Shown here piece after piece: positions 18,209 to 26,969 of a stretch of 64,000 nt of DNA. Source of the DNA: Actinoplanes regularis (GTDB lineage: Bacteria > Actinomycetota > Actinomycetes > Mycobacteriales > Micromonosporaceae); contig NZ_FZNR01000002.1 in the NCBI RefSeq assembly GCF_900188005.1, positions 909,251-973,250 of the forward strand, read 5' to 3'. The translations under genes and the position numbers were made by a program. Positions within the stretch are counted from its first letter, which is position 1. Each line of letters begins with the position of its first letter. Below the pieces are notes generated by a model. It saw only the letters and a list, made by a program, of their open reading frames with translations, did no database searches and was not told the DNA's origin.

Positions 18209-19056
18209 GTGACGTCGGCGATCTCGTTCTGGCCCTCGATGTTCGGGTGGAAGTAGTCGAACGTGCTCAGCCGGCCGACGGTGAAGCGGACGTCGTGCAG
18301 CCGGCCGCCGTCCCAGCGGCACCGGCTGCCGTACGCCCGGCAGGCCGCACGGAGCTGCTCGTCGTACGCCTCGATGCGATCGCGCACCGCGCGGCGCCGC
18401 TCCTCGTCGGCGGACGCGGCGGAGGCCGGCCTGGCCAGCATCGCCGGGCAGATGCCGCGGGACTCCCAGACCTCGACCGCCTGATCGTCCTCGCGGCCCA
18501 CCTGCCACAGCCGGTACAGGTCCGGGATGCTGACCACCAGCACCCGCGCCCTGGGCAGCCCCTTCTTCAGGGTGGCCAGGGCGCGGTCCACCTGGTCGCG
18601 GAACGTCGCCACCGGGGTCATGCGGCCGGCCGGCCCGGCGCAGACGTCGTTCGCGCCGATCAGCACGGTCACGTACGACACCTTCGCGTCGACCGCCCGG
18701 TCGGCCTGCGTGGCCAGCGCCCCCGCCCTGGCCCCGGGCTCGGCGAAGTTGTGCACCTGCCGTCTGATCTTCGGGTTCTCCGCCAGGATCCGCTGGTAGT
18801 GACTGTCCACACCGCTGCCGGTGCCGGCCGCCCAGGAGTTCCGGGTGCACGCCAGGTACGCCACGCAGCTGCCCACGCCGGCGGTGATCGAGTCGCCGAG
18901 CGCCGCCATCGAGGCCGGGTAGCCCGGCGCGCCACCGGTCGGCGCCACGGTCCTGGTCCTCGTCGACTCCGGGTCGGCCGCGTCCACGCCACCCTCGCAG
19001 GCCAGCGCGAGGATCCCGAGCAGAGCCAGGACGGCGATGTGCCAGCGACGCGGCAT
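18184..19056 (-). CDS. SGNH/GDSL-family hydrolase, probable lipoprotein
   Basis: 290-aa secreted esterase/lipase-type protein. A signal peptide ends in a lipobox-like ILALAC, so Cys20 is probably lipidated and the enzyme anchored outside the membrane. Catalytic blocks are visible in order: ALGDSITAG (nucleophile Ser), LIGANDVC (Gly/Asn of the oxyanion hole) and DYFHPN (Asp-x-x-His). Several paired cysteines suggest disulfides. It is convergent with the MFS gene and overlaps it by 25 bases; there is no obvious operon partner. The natural substrate is not predictable. Confidence 0.82.
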   Translation of the reverse strand: MPRRWHIAVLALLGILALACEGGVDAADPESTRTRTVAPTGGAPGYPASMAALGDSITAGVGSCVAYLACTRNSWAAGTGSGVDSHYQRILAENPKIRRQVHNFAEPGARAGALATQADRAVDAKVSYVTVLIGANDVCAGPAGRMTPVATFRDQVDRALATLKKGLPRARVLVVSIPDLYRLWQVGREDDQAVEVWESRGICPAMLARPASAASADEERRRAVRDRIEAYDEQLRAACRAYGSRCRWDGGRLHDVRFTVGRLSTFDYFHPNIEGQNEIADVTYPDRFDW

Positions 19057-19141
19057 GATTCTCCCGAATTAACCAAAAGTCACGACTTCGGCACGATATG
19101 CCATGAACACCTCGCCCGTCACGCACCCGAGGGCGCTGGGC

Positions 19142-20704
19142 TCAGGCGACCATACGCTGCTCCTCGAGCTCGGTGAGTCTGACCGTGCAGAGGCCGCCGC
19201 GCTCGGCCTTCACCGCCGTCACCTTCAGCTGGGTGCCCGGGGCCAGGATGAACTCCTCCTCGCCGGTGAAGGCGGAGAAGCCGCGGATGCCGACCGCCCG
19301 CGACGGGGTCACCTCGAACAGGGTGCGCTTGCCGCGCCCGCCGAGGAACGCCTGGGCGACGCCCAGCTTCGAGGTGCAGGACGAGACACCCCACCAGGTC
19401 ACGGTCCGGCCGACCGGGTACTGCGCGCGCAGGTCGAGACCGACGCCGCGCCACAGCGGCTCGCGGCGGACCGGCAGCCGGGAGACGGCGGAGAACAACA
19501 GCCGGAGGTACGGCAGGTAGGGCCTGATCCGGCTGCGGTCCGGATCCCGCAACGTGGCGTTGATCTTCCGGTAGAACGCCGACTCGCAGGTGTACAGGAA
19601 CAGCGCCGCGATCTCGTCGGCGCTCAGCCCGCTCGTGCCGGTGAGCCGGTCGCCGAAGCTCTGCGACCGGTCGACGTGCTGGCCGAGGCCGCCCAGCGCC
19701 TCGGCGGCCGGGGCGATCGCCTTGCGGAAGTCCAGCAGCGGGGTGTCGAAGACGCCGGTGATCGCCGGCAGGGCCAGGCCCTCGTCCTTGACGCTGGCCA
19801 GCCGCTCCAGGTAGAGCTGGTGCAGCTCCATCGTGGAGGTGATGAACGCGCCCATCCGGTCCGCGTCGCCCGAGGTCTGGTTCCATCCCGTGCTGGGCAG
19901 CCAGTCGACCGGATCCAGGCCCAGCCCGTGCAGCGCGTCGTTGACCACCGTGAAGTGCTCGTCGTCGCAGAAGATGTCGCCCTGCGCGGCCGGGTTCGGG
20001 TGGTCGAGGTGCCGCACCTCGACGCCGGGATACTTCTTCTGCAACCGGAGGACCAGGCTTTTCAGGGTACGGGCGTGCGCGCCCCACCAGGCGAAGACGA
20101 CACCCCGGTCCGCCTCGTCCGCCTCCTGCTTGGCCCGCAGGATCTCCTCGACGATCCGCTCCACGACCGGCCGCCAGAACGCGGTGTGCTGCCCGGTCCC
20201 GAGCACCCCGTCGGCGCTCGCGGTCAGCGCCGCGTTGAGCAGCAGCACGCCCTGGGTCAGCATGGCCTGGAACCACTCCGGCGGCTGCACCGTGTCGTTC
20301 GACTTCAGCAACGCGCGGAGATCCGCGATCGGCGTCTTCTTCGGAATGCCGTACTTCCACATCGCGGCGGCCTTGATGATGCAGCGGATGCTGACCACCC
20401 GGCCGAACTGGCTGTCCGCCCAGTCGTGGAAGGTGTTGTCGAACATCGCGATGCCGGTGGCGCTCTCCGGCCGTGGGTAGGGATTCTGGCCGAAGACGAC
20501 GACCTTCCACTTGTGCGGCGGGTTCGGCTTCAGCGCCTGGAACGTCAGCTCCCGGACCGGCACCACCCGTGGGTCGCGGCCGGGCCCGATGAAGTCCGCG
20601 GCGCCCGGCTGGGCCTCGATCACCGGCTGGAGCAGGGGCTGCCACGGCTCACCGCCACCGGCGAAGAGCTCCGTCAATTTCAGCGGGTCGTTCGTCTCCG
20701 TCAC
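19142..20704 (-). CDS. Uracil-DNA glycosylase-like / ADP-ribosyltransferase fusion protein
   Basis: 520-aa fusion. Residues 15-240 follow family-1 UDG in order: VVFGQNPYP (canonical GQDPYH, so the catalytic Asp is Asn), MFDNTFHDW, GVLLLNAALT, VVFAWWGAHA and HPNPAA (canonical HPSPLS, His kept). Residues 370-500 look like an arginine-type ADP-ribosyltransferase: LWRGV (Arg, about 418), VSSCTS (about 438) and GEEEF (ExE, about 481), the R-S-E triad. The GTG at 20704 follows a poor Shine-Dalgarno site and is the least certain point. It is divergent from a macrodomain gene 96 bases away. Inference: it recognises DNA or base lesions and modifies DNA or a protein with ADP-ribose. Confidence 0.75.
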   Translation of the reverse strand: MTETNDPLKLTELFAGGGEPWQPLLQPVIEAQPGAADFIGPGRDPRVVPVRELTFQALKPNPPHKWKVVVFGQNPYPRPESATGIAMFDNTFHDWADSQFGRVVSIRCIIKAAAMWKYGIPKKTPIADLRALLKSNDTVQPPEWFQAMLTQGVLLLNAALTASADGVLGTGQHTAFWRPVVERIVEEILRAKQEADEADRGVVFAWWGAHARTLKSLVLRLQKKYPGVEVRHLDHPNPAAQGDIFCDDEHFTVVNDALHGLGLDPVDWLPSTGWNQTSGDADRMGAFITSTMELHQLYLERLASVKDEGLALPAITGVFDTPLLDFRKAIAPAAEALGGLGQHVDRSQSFGDRLTGTSGLSADEIAALFLYTCESAFYRKINATLRDPDRSRIRPYLPYLRLLFSAVSRLPVRREPLWRGVGLDLRAQYPVGRTVTWWGVSSCTSKLGVAQAFLGGRGKRTLFEVTPSRAVGIRGFSAFTGEEEFILAPGTQLKVTAVKAERGGLCTVRLTELEEQRMVA

Positions 20705-20800
20705 GGCGCGAATACTGGCAGGCCGCCGGAGGCCGATTTCTTGTCGGACCCTCGCTGTAGGTTGCCGGCACCTTTCTTCTTCAGGAGTGCGGGAGTGGTT

Positions 20801-21454
20801 GTGAGCATGCTGCGCAAGGTGGTTCTGACCGATGTCAACCCTCGCGTGATCAAGGCGTGGGAGTCCGCGTTCGCCGACAGCCCGGGCGTGGAGATCCACA
20901 AGGGATCGATCGTGAATCAGCGGGTGGACGCCTGGGTCAGCCCGACGAACTCGCGCGGCGCGATGAACGGCGGGGTGGACGCGGTGATCAAGCAGCACCT
21001 CGGCGCCGGTGTCCAGCTGCGGGTGCAGCGCGCGATCCGGGACGGGTTCGACGGGGCATTGCCGATCGGGAGCGCGGTCTGTGTGCCGTCCGGCGCGGCC
21101 GTCCCGAAGTTCCTGATCTCCACGCCCACCATGGAGTCGTCCGCGGAGAACGTGCGGGAGACGCTGAACGTCGCCCTGGCCTGCGCGGCCGCCTTCCAGG
21201 CCATCCACATGCAGAACGCGCGGCAGCCCGGGAGCATCGAGTCGGTCGCGCTGGTCGGGATGGGTGCGGCGACCGGGCGGGTGCCGGCCCAGGTCTGCGC
21301 CAACCTGATGTGGGCGGGCTACACCCTGTTTAACGACTTCACCTTCGACAGCTACACCGAGCTGTGCGCGACGGTGACCGGCCAGCTCGGCGACATCGAG
21401 ACCCGCCCGGCCACCCGGCGCGTCCGGATCACGCCACCGGCCGCCCGCCGATGA
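20801..21454 (+). CDS. Macrodomain protein, probable ADP-ribose hydrolase/binder
   Basis: 217-aa single macrodomain. The ADP-ribose-binding loops are recognisable: DAWVSPTNSRGAMNGGVD (first loop, with the conserved Asn) and VALVGMGAATGRVP (second, diphosphate-binding loop). The GTG at 20801 has GGGAG five bases upstream; an ATG two codons later is also possible. Divergent placement from the UDG-ART gene suggests it reverses or limits that protein's modification, as macrodomain DarG counters DarT. Its stop codon directly abuts the stop of the convergent PIG-L gene. Confidence 0.78.
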   Translation: MSMLRKVVLTDVNPRVIKAWESAFADSPGVEIHKGSIVNQRVDAWVSPTNSRGAMNGGVDAVIKQHLGAGVQLRVQRAIRDGFDGALPIGSAVCVPSGAAVPKFLISTPTMESSAENVRETLNVALACAAAFQAIHMQNARQPGSIESVALVGMGAATGRVPAQVCANLMWAGYTLFNDFTFDSYTELCATVTGQLGDIETRPATRRVRITPPAARR

Positions 21455-21470
21455 TCACCCGGCGGTGATC
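21453..21470. terminator. Small stem-loop at a convergent gene junction
   Basis: GATCACC and GGTGATC form a perfect 7-bp stem around a CGGC loop exactly where the macrodomain and PIG-L stop codons meet. It has no U-tract, so it is at most a weak bidirectional terminator. Confidence 0.3.
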
Positions 21471-22714
21471 GTGCGGATCTCGGCCAGGCCGGTGTTCTTC
21501 GTGACGGCGGAGACCCCGGTGACGACGAATCGCAGGCTGGTCACCGTCTTCGGGGCGAACTTGACGACCAGCGGAGCGCCGTTGTTCGGCAGCGGGCCGA
21601 CGCGGATCACGCTGCCGTCGGAGAAGAGCAGGACGCCGGAGGTGATCCAGTCGAGAGGGTTCGGCCGGTCGTAGAGGACCACCCGGCCGATCCGCTGCGG
21701 GGCGGGCCAGCGGAGAGCGAGCCAGGCTCCGGCCTTCTGCTGCAGGGTCACCCACTCACCGATCAGGGTGGCGCCGAGCCGCCCGTCCACCGCCTTGGCC
21801 GCCACCTGCGCGCTGGCCGCCCGCCCCGAGGAGGCGGTGACCCAGGACTGGGCGGCCACGTTGCGTCCGGGGCCGACGGGTGCGGCGACCGCGATGTTGC
21901 GCCGGGCGAAAGCGCCGTAGTTGCCGCGCGTGCACCAGTCGGCGGTCTGGCACACCACCGGGTCGTGCGGTGCGTAGGTGAGGAAGTAGCCGAGCTTCGT
22001 GTCGTACTGCGCCGCGGTCAGGTTCGCGGGCTCGTTGCCGACCGGGTAACCGAGGTGCCCGATGGTCCGGTGCGGGGTGCGATAACGCTGCTGGGCGTCC
22101 CAGGTGAGATAGCCGACCGTGTGGTGGTCGTCGTGGTCACCGTCGCCGTAGGGGTTCCGGAAGTCGAGGGTCCGGAGGATCCACGGCTGGTACGTCTCCA
22201 TCACCCCGAGAAGGACCCCGAGCAGCGCCGAACGTGTGTAGGTCTGGCCGGTGTCGAGGGTGCGGATCCGCGCCGTCCGGTCGAGCCAGAGCATCTGCAG
22301 GGTCTGGTCGGGCCAGCCGCCGACCCGGTCGGGCAGGCGCAGGAAGAGCAGGGTGACCGGGGCGCCGTCAAGGGTGGCGCGGTGGACGGCCTGCCCGTTG
22401 ACGGTCAGCGTGTCCTCGGTCCACCGCGCGGGCCGGGCCGCCATCCGGGCGTACGCCGCCATCTCCCCCTCCTCGCGCCCGCGCCAGTAGTTCGCGCCCC
22501 GGGCGGCGTCACCCGAGGTGACGTAGACGGTGGTGACGCATCGTCCGGCGGCGATGTCGTCGCTGATCTCCGGGTTGAGGAAGAGCAGGTCGTCGTCCTC
22601 GTGGGCGACGACGTTCATGGTGCGCAGACACGCCCCGGCCCCTGCCGTACCGGGAGCGGCCAGGGTGCCGACGACCAGGGCGAGCACGGCTATCGCGGTC
22701 CTGATCAAGTGCAC
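21455..22714 (-). CDS. Secreted PIG-L family deacetylase with discoidin-like C-terminus
   Basis: 419-aa protein. The signal peptide (HLIRTAIAVLALVVGTLAAP) is followed by a PIG-L/LmbE domain: NVVAHEDDDLLFLNPE carries the AHxDD zinc-binding motif, and DDHHTVG a further ligand. The family removes acetyl groups from N-acetylglucosamine-type sugars. The last 150 residues resemble a carbohydrate-binding F5/8 (discoidin) beta-sandwich. I chose GTG 22714 because GGAGGGAG lies just upstream; the longer frame to 22768 lacks a site. Probably extracellular. Confidence 0.82.
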   Translation of the reverse strand: MHLIRTAIAVLALVVGTLAAPGTAGAGACLRTMNVVAHEDDDLLFLNPEISDDIAAGRCVTTVYVTSGDAARGANYWRGREEGEMAAYARMAARPARWTEDTLTVNGQAVHRATLDGAPVTLLFLRLPDRVGGWPDQTLQMLWLDRTARIRTLDTGQTYTRSALLGVLLGVMETYQPWILRTLDFRNPYGDGDHDDHHTVGYLTWDAQQRYRTPHRTIGHLGYPVGNEPANLTAAQYDTKLGYFLTYAPHDPVVCQTADWCTRGNYGAFARRNIAVAAPVGPGRNVAAQSWVTASSGRAASAQVAAKAVDGRLGATLIGEWVTLQQKAGAWLALRWPAPQRIGRVVLYDRPNPLDWITSGVLLFSDGSVIRVGPLPNNGAPLVVKFAPKTVTSLRFVVTGVSAVTKNTGLAEIRTITAG

Positions 22715-22881
22715 GATGACTCCCTCCGGTGGTCCAGCGCACCTATGTTCTGGCTGCTTTAGCACCATTTGTCATAACTCGGGAGACATCATGCGGTCCA
22801 ACGCCCGACCGAGTAGCGCGCCCCGCCATGACTGCAAGATGAATCATTGGCTGTATGAAGTTACGTTCTCTTTGCAAACTC

Positions 22882-22909
22882 TTGCAGAATGCCGTCAGCG
22901 CCCTAGGCT
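22882..22909 (+). promoter_or_regulatory. Sigma-70-type promoter of the secreted repeat protein
   Basis: TTGCAG (22882-22887) and TAGGCT (22904-22909) are separated by 16 bases, in an AT-richer stretch 48 bases before the gene start. This would give a leader of about 40 bases with AGGAG at 22948-22952. Confidence 0.4.
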
Positions 22910-22956
22910 GAGCCTGCCCGTCCAAAAAGGACATGCTCGGAGCTTTCAGGAGAGCT

Positions 22957-23514
22957 ATGCGTTCGCTCAGCAAAGTGCTGCTAACCCTGTCCGTCGCGTT
23001 CGCCGGGGTGCTGGCCGTGATCAGTCCAGCCGCTGCGGCGTCCTCGACCCCCGAACAGCTCGGCGGCCTCGACGTCGGCGCCTACTGCCGTTCGATCGGC
23101 TACTCCGACGCCGCCCTGACCGGCTCCACCGCGTACGACTGGCACTGCGTCGCGGGGGACGGCAGCCAGCACGACCTGACCTTCGAGGCGGCCTGCCGGT
23201 GGGCCTACGGCACCGACGCCGCCGTCGACCGGATCGACAACTTCAACGACCCCAAGTCGGTCAAGTGCTGGCGCGTCACCTCCACCGTGGTCGCCCCGGC
23301 GATCAACGACTACTGCGTCTCCACCGGCCACAGCGCGTCCGCCCTGCTCGGCAGCACCGTCTACGACTGGCACTGCGTGAACTACAGCCGGGTCAACCCG
23401 GTCTACTTCGACGTCAGCCTGCCCGCCGTCTGCCGGTACACGACCGGCACCACCGCGACCATCGACCGCTTCGTCAACTTCCGTAACTCCAGCACCTGGC
23501 AGTGCCGGGTCTGA
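22957..23514 (+). CDS. Secreted protein with two cysteine-containing tandem repeats
   Basis: 185 aa. A signal peptide (MRSLSKVLLTLSVAFAGVLA, cut near SPAAAA) is followed by two units of about 70 residues. Each contains Y-C, a GSTxYDWHCV motif, a later AxCR/AVCRY Cys, an ID-x-F-x-N-F segment, and a closing C-R-V. The four Cys per unit suggest two disulfides. AGGAG four bases before ATG 22957 favours this start over the ATG at 22933. I know no functional name for the repeat. It is monocistronic, with its own promoter and a strong terminator. Confidence 0.75.
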   Translation: MRSLSKVLLTLSVAFAGVLAVISPAAAASSTPEQLGGLDVGAYCRSIGYSDAALTGSTAYDWHCVAGDGSQHDLTFEAACRWAYGTDAAVDRIDNFNDPKSVKCWRVTSTVVAPAINDYCVSTGHSASALLGSTVYDWHCVNYSRVNPVYFDVSLPAVCRYTTGTTATIDRFVNFRNSSTWQCRV

Positions 23515-23523
23515 TTCAGCCTG

Positions 23524-23557
23524 CTCAGGGGCCGGCACGCCCGCGCCGGCCCCTGAG
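23524..23557 (+). terminator. Strong 13-bp hairpin terminator
   Basis: CTCAGGGGCCGGC and GCCGGCCCCTGAG pair perfectly over 13 bp with an eight-base loop. It lies ten bases after the secreted repeat protein and just past the stop of the convergent peptidase, so it can serve both. There is no U-tract, as is usual in high-GC actinomycetes. Confidence 0.7.
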
Positions 23558-23560
23558 CCG

Positions 23561-25594
23561 TCACCGCGCGCCGGAGCTCAGTCGCAGCCAGAGGAACTCC
23601 AGGGCCAGCGCGGAGACGGTGGCGGCCTGCTCGTTGTCCGCCGCCGCGCCGTGGCCACCCTCCACGTTCTCGTAGTAGGACACTTCGTGCCCCCGCGCGC
23701 GTAGTAGGGCCGCCATCTTGCGGGCATGGCCGGGATGCACCCGGTCGTCCCGGGTCGAGGTGATCAACAGAATCGGCGGGTACGACCGGCCGGCACGGAC
23801 GTTCTGGTACGGCGAGAACCCGCGCAGGTACGCCCAGTCGGCCTCGTCGTCGGGGTCGCCGTACTCGGCCACCCACGACTTTCCGGCGAGCAGCTTGGTG
23901 TACCGGCGCATGTCGAGCAGCGGCACCTTCGCCACGACCGCCCCGAACAGCTCCGGGTGACGGGTCAGCATGACGCCCATCAGCAGCCCGCCGTTGCTGG
24001 CGCCGATGATGCCGAGCCGCTCCGGTGTGGTGATCCCCCGGGTCACGAGATCGGCGGCGACCGCCGCGAAATCGTCGTACGCCCGGATCCGGTTCTCCCG
24101 CAGCGCGGCCTGATGCCAGGCCGGACCGTACTCGCCGCCGCCTCGGATGTTCGCCACCACGTAGGAGCCGCCGCGGGCGAGCCAGTCACGCCCGATGACA
24201 CCGTCGTACCCCGGGGTCAGCGCGACCTCGAAGCCGCCGTACCCGGTGAGCAGCGCCGGGCCTCCGGCGGTCGCCCCGACCACGAAGTACGGAACGCGCG
24301 TGCCGTCGGCCGAGACGGCGAAGAACTGGCGCACCGCCATCCCGCCCGTGTCGAAGAACGCCGGCTCCCGCTTGAGGACCGTGACCTCGCCGCCGACCGT
24401 CCCGAGGCTGAGGGTCGCCGGCCGCAGGAACCCCTCGGAGGAGATCAGGTACGAGTCGTCGTTGTCCGGGTCGGTCTCGACGATCCAGGTCTGATCGAAC
24501 TCCACGGCACCGGGCATCGGCCGGCGCCGCCAGTGCGGCGTGTCCGGGGTGAGGACCTCCACCCTGGTCTTGACGTCGACCATCGTGACGAGCAGCAGGT
24601 GGTCGCGGGTCCACAGGTACGAGCTGAGCGACGTGTGGCCGTCCGGCCGGAACAGGACGGTGAGATCCCGCCGGCCCGCCAGGAACTGCTCGAAGTCCAC
24701 CGCGAGCAGGGCCCCCGCCGGATACGTGGCACCGCCGGCCACCCACTCGGACCGGAGCCTGATCAGCAACCAGTCCCGGTGCACGTCGCAATCGGCGTCG
24801 GCCGGCACCTCGATCCTGACGAGCCTCCCGGTGGCCTGGCGCAGATACTGCTCGCTGCGATAGAAGTCCAGGTGGCGGGTGACGAAGTCGCGCTCGTAAC
24901 CGGGTGTCGGATCATGGTGGGCACCGAGCGTGACGTCGTCGGCGTGCCCTTCGAAAACCAGCTCCGCCGCGGCGAGCGGAGTACCGCGACGCCAGCGCTT
25001 GACGATCCGCGGATATCCCGAAGAGGTCATGGAGCCGGGACCGAAATCGGTCGCGACGTAGAGGTGATCGACGTCGATCCAGCTGACCCGGCTCTTCGCC
25101 TCCGGCAGCGTGAACCCGTCGTCGACGAACCTCCTGCCCCGCAGGTCGAACTCGCGCACCACGACGGCGTCGGCGCCGCCCCGGGAGAGGCTGATCAGAC
25201 AGCGCTCGTAGCCGGGCCGGAGCACGGTGACCTCGCTCCACGTCCAGTTCTCCCCCTCGGCCGCGTTCAGGGCGTCGACGTCGAGCAGCACGTCCCACTC
25301 GGGCCGGTCACGGCGGAACTGCTCCAGCGTGGTCCGCCGCCACAGCCCGCGGGGATGATCGGCGTCCCGCCAGAAGTCGTAGTAGAGCCCGTCACCCCGC
25401 CAGCCCGGGTAGGGGATGCGCTCCTTGCTGTCGAGCACCTCCAGGGCCGCCTCCCGCGACCGCGCGAAGCCCGGCCCCGCCAGCCCGTCCAAGGTCTCCG
25501 CGTTGCGCTCGACCACCCACCGCACGGCCTCGGGCGCGTCAAGCTCTTCCAGCCAGAGAAACTCGTCCTCGTCCAGTGCAGCCTCCCCCGTCAC
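23561..25594 (-). CDS. Prolyl oligopeptidase family serine peptidase (S9A)
   Basis: 677-aa cytosolic peptidase that cleaves short peptides after proline or related residues. The N-terminal 400 residues form the beta-propeller that gates access; the C-terminal alpha/beta-hydrolase domain carries IGASNGGLLMG (nucleophile Ser), ITSTRDDRVHP (Asp) and VEGGHGAA (His). ANIRGGGEYG is another family hallmark. The length matches the family. The start is a GTG with no convincing Shine-Dalgarno; GGGGGAGG occurs just inside, so the N-terminus may be a few residues off. Confidence 0.85.
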   Translation of the reverse strand: MTGEAALDEDEFLWLEELDAPEAVRWVVERNAETLDGLAGPGFARSREAALEVLDSKERIPYPGWRGDGLYYDFWRDADHPRGLWRRTTLEQFRRDRPEWDVLLDVDALNAAEGENWTWSEVTVLRPGYERCLISLSRGGADAVVVREFDLRGRRFVDDGFTLPEAKSRVSWIDVDHLYVATDFGPGSMTSSGYPRIVKRWRRGTPLAAAELVFEGHADDVTLGAHHDPTPGYERDFVTRHLDFYRSEQYLRQATGRLVRIEVPADADCDVHRDWLLIRLRSEWVAGGATYPAGALLAVDFEQFLAGRRDLTVLFRPDGHTSLSSYLWTRDHLLLVTMVDVKTRVEVLTPDTPHWRRRPMPGAVEFDQTWIVETDPDNDDSYLISSEGFLRPATLSLGTVGGEVTVLKREPAFFDTGGMAVRQFFAVSADGTRVPYFVVGATAGGPALLTGYGGFEVALTPGYDGVIGRDWLARGGSYVVANIRGGGEYGPAWHQAALRENRIRAYDDFAAVAADLVTRGITTPERLGIIGASNGGLLMGVMLTRHPELFGAVVAKVPLLDMRRYTKLLAGKSWVAEYGDPDDEADWAYLRGFSPYQNVRAGRSYPPILLITSTRDDRVHPGHARKMAALLRARGHEVSYYENVEGGHGAAADNEQAATVSALALEFLWLRLSSGAR

Positions 25595-25748
25595 TCGCTG
25601 AACGATCGCACCCGACCCGGACCCTTGCCAAGAGCACGGCGAAGCGCCGGGCAGGACCGGAGCGTTCCCGGGAATTCACCTCGGGGACCCCGCCCGCCGC
25701 CGAACTTGGCATAGATATCGATCATTGAAGTTCGCCAGAATCGCCACC

Positions 25749-26966
25749 ATGAGCGACGATGCCGCTTCAGTGCGGGAATACGACCTGTTCAGTCCCGAAG
25801 CGATGACGGACCCCAACGGCTTCCTGCACCGGGTCCGCGCCGAGAGCCCACTCGCCCGGGTGGCGGGGCTCGACGCCTACCTGCTGACCCGCTACGCGGA
25901 CGTCAACGCCGCGCTCCGGGACAAACGGATGGACACCGCGAACATGGCCCGGGCGCTCCAGCGCCTGACCCCCGCGGAGCAGGAGGAACTGGCCCCGGTC
26001 CGGGAATCGATCGAGATGTGGATGGGCCACACCGTCCCGGCCGACCACGTCCGTTTCCAGCAGCTGCTCAAGCGCTACTTCACGCCGGCGATGGTCGACC
26101 GCCTGCGGCCACGGGTACGCGAGTTCACCGACGAGCTTCTCGACGCCGTCGCCCCGAAAGGCGGGATGGACGTGGTGAGCGACCTGGCGTACCCGCTCCC
26201 CGCGAACGTGATCGCCGAGCTGCTCGGCATGCCCATCAGCGACCGCGAACAACTGCAGGCGTGGTCACGCGACATCCTGCTGATCTTCGGAAACAGCGAC
26301 GTCCAGCAGCTGCGCCAGGCCCAGCGCGGCATGCTCGAGATGCACGACTACCTGCGGGAGATCGCGGCCGAGCGCCGCCGCACTCCCCGGGAAGACGTGC
26401 TGAGCATGTTCATGGCCGCCGAGGCCGAGGGCGTCATCACCGAGGACGAGGCGGTCGCCAACTGCGTACTGCTGCTCTTCGCCGGCCACGAGACCACCGC
26501 GAACCTGATCCCGAAGGGCCTCGCGCTGCTCTTCGAGCACCCCGGCCAACTGGCCCGGCTGCGGGAGGACCCGGAGCTGATGCCACTCGCCGTCGAGGAG
26601 ATGCTGCGCTACGACGGCCCGGCCAGCGTGATCGGGCGCGTCACCACCGAGCCCGTCGAACTGGCCGGGCACACCGTACCCGCCGGAGAACACATCTATC
26701 TCGCGCTCATGGCCGCGAACCGCGACCCGGACGTCTTTCCCGACCCGGACGTCTTCGACATCACCCGGCAGCGCAACCGGCACCTCGCCTTCGGCATGGG
26801 CACCTATTACTGCCTGGGTGCGGCGCTCGCCCGGATGGAGACCGACGAGTGCCTACGGCTCCTGCTCGAGCGCTGCCCCGACCTGCGTCCCGCCTACGTG
26901 ACACCGGACCGGCAGCCGAACGTGCCGATCGGTCAACGGCTGAACTCCCTGCCGGTGACCTTCTGA
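25749..26966 (+). CDS. Cytochrome P450
   Basis: 405-aa soluble bacterial P450. The haem-binding loop is FGMGTYYCLGAALARME with the Cys thiolate; the I-helix has FAGHETTANL with the acid-alcohol-type pair; EEMLRYDGP holds the ExxR motif region. The ATG at 25749 is eight codons inside a TTG-started frame; neither has a good ribosome site. It ends three bases before the convergent haloperoxidase stop. No ferredoxin or reductase gene is adjacent, so redox partners must come from elsewhere; the substrate is unknown. Confidence 0.88.
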   Translation: MSDDAASVREYDLFSPEAMTDPNGFLHRVRAESPLARVAGLDAYLLTRYADVNAALRDKRMDTANMARALQRLTPAEQEELAPVRESIEMWMGHTVPADHVRFQQLLKRYFTPAMVDRLRPRVREFTDELLDAVAPKGGMDVVSDLAYPLPANVIAELLGMPISDREQLQAWSRDILLIFGNSDVQQLRQAQRGMLEMHDYLREIAAERRRTPREDVLSMFMAAEAEGVITEDEAVANCVLLLFAGHETTANLIPKGLALLFEHPGQLARLREDPELMPLAVEEMLRYDGPASVIGRVTTEPVELAGHTVPAGEHIYLALMAANRDPDVFPDPDVFDITRQRNRHLAFGMGTYYCLGAALARMETDECLRLLLERCPDLRPAYVTPDRQPNVPIGQRLNSLPVTF

Positions 26967-26969
26967 AGA

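Noticed and set aside
19103..20800. Plus-strand frame continuous with the macrodomain gene
   Set aside because: It is the antisense of the UDG-ART fusion; the macrodomain gene has its own start and ribosome site at 20801.
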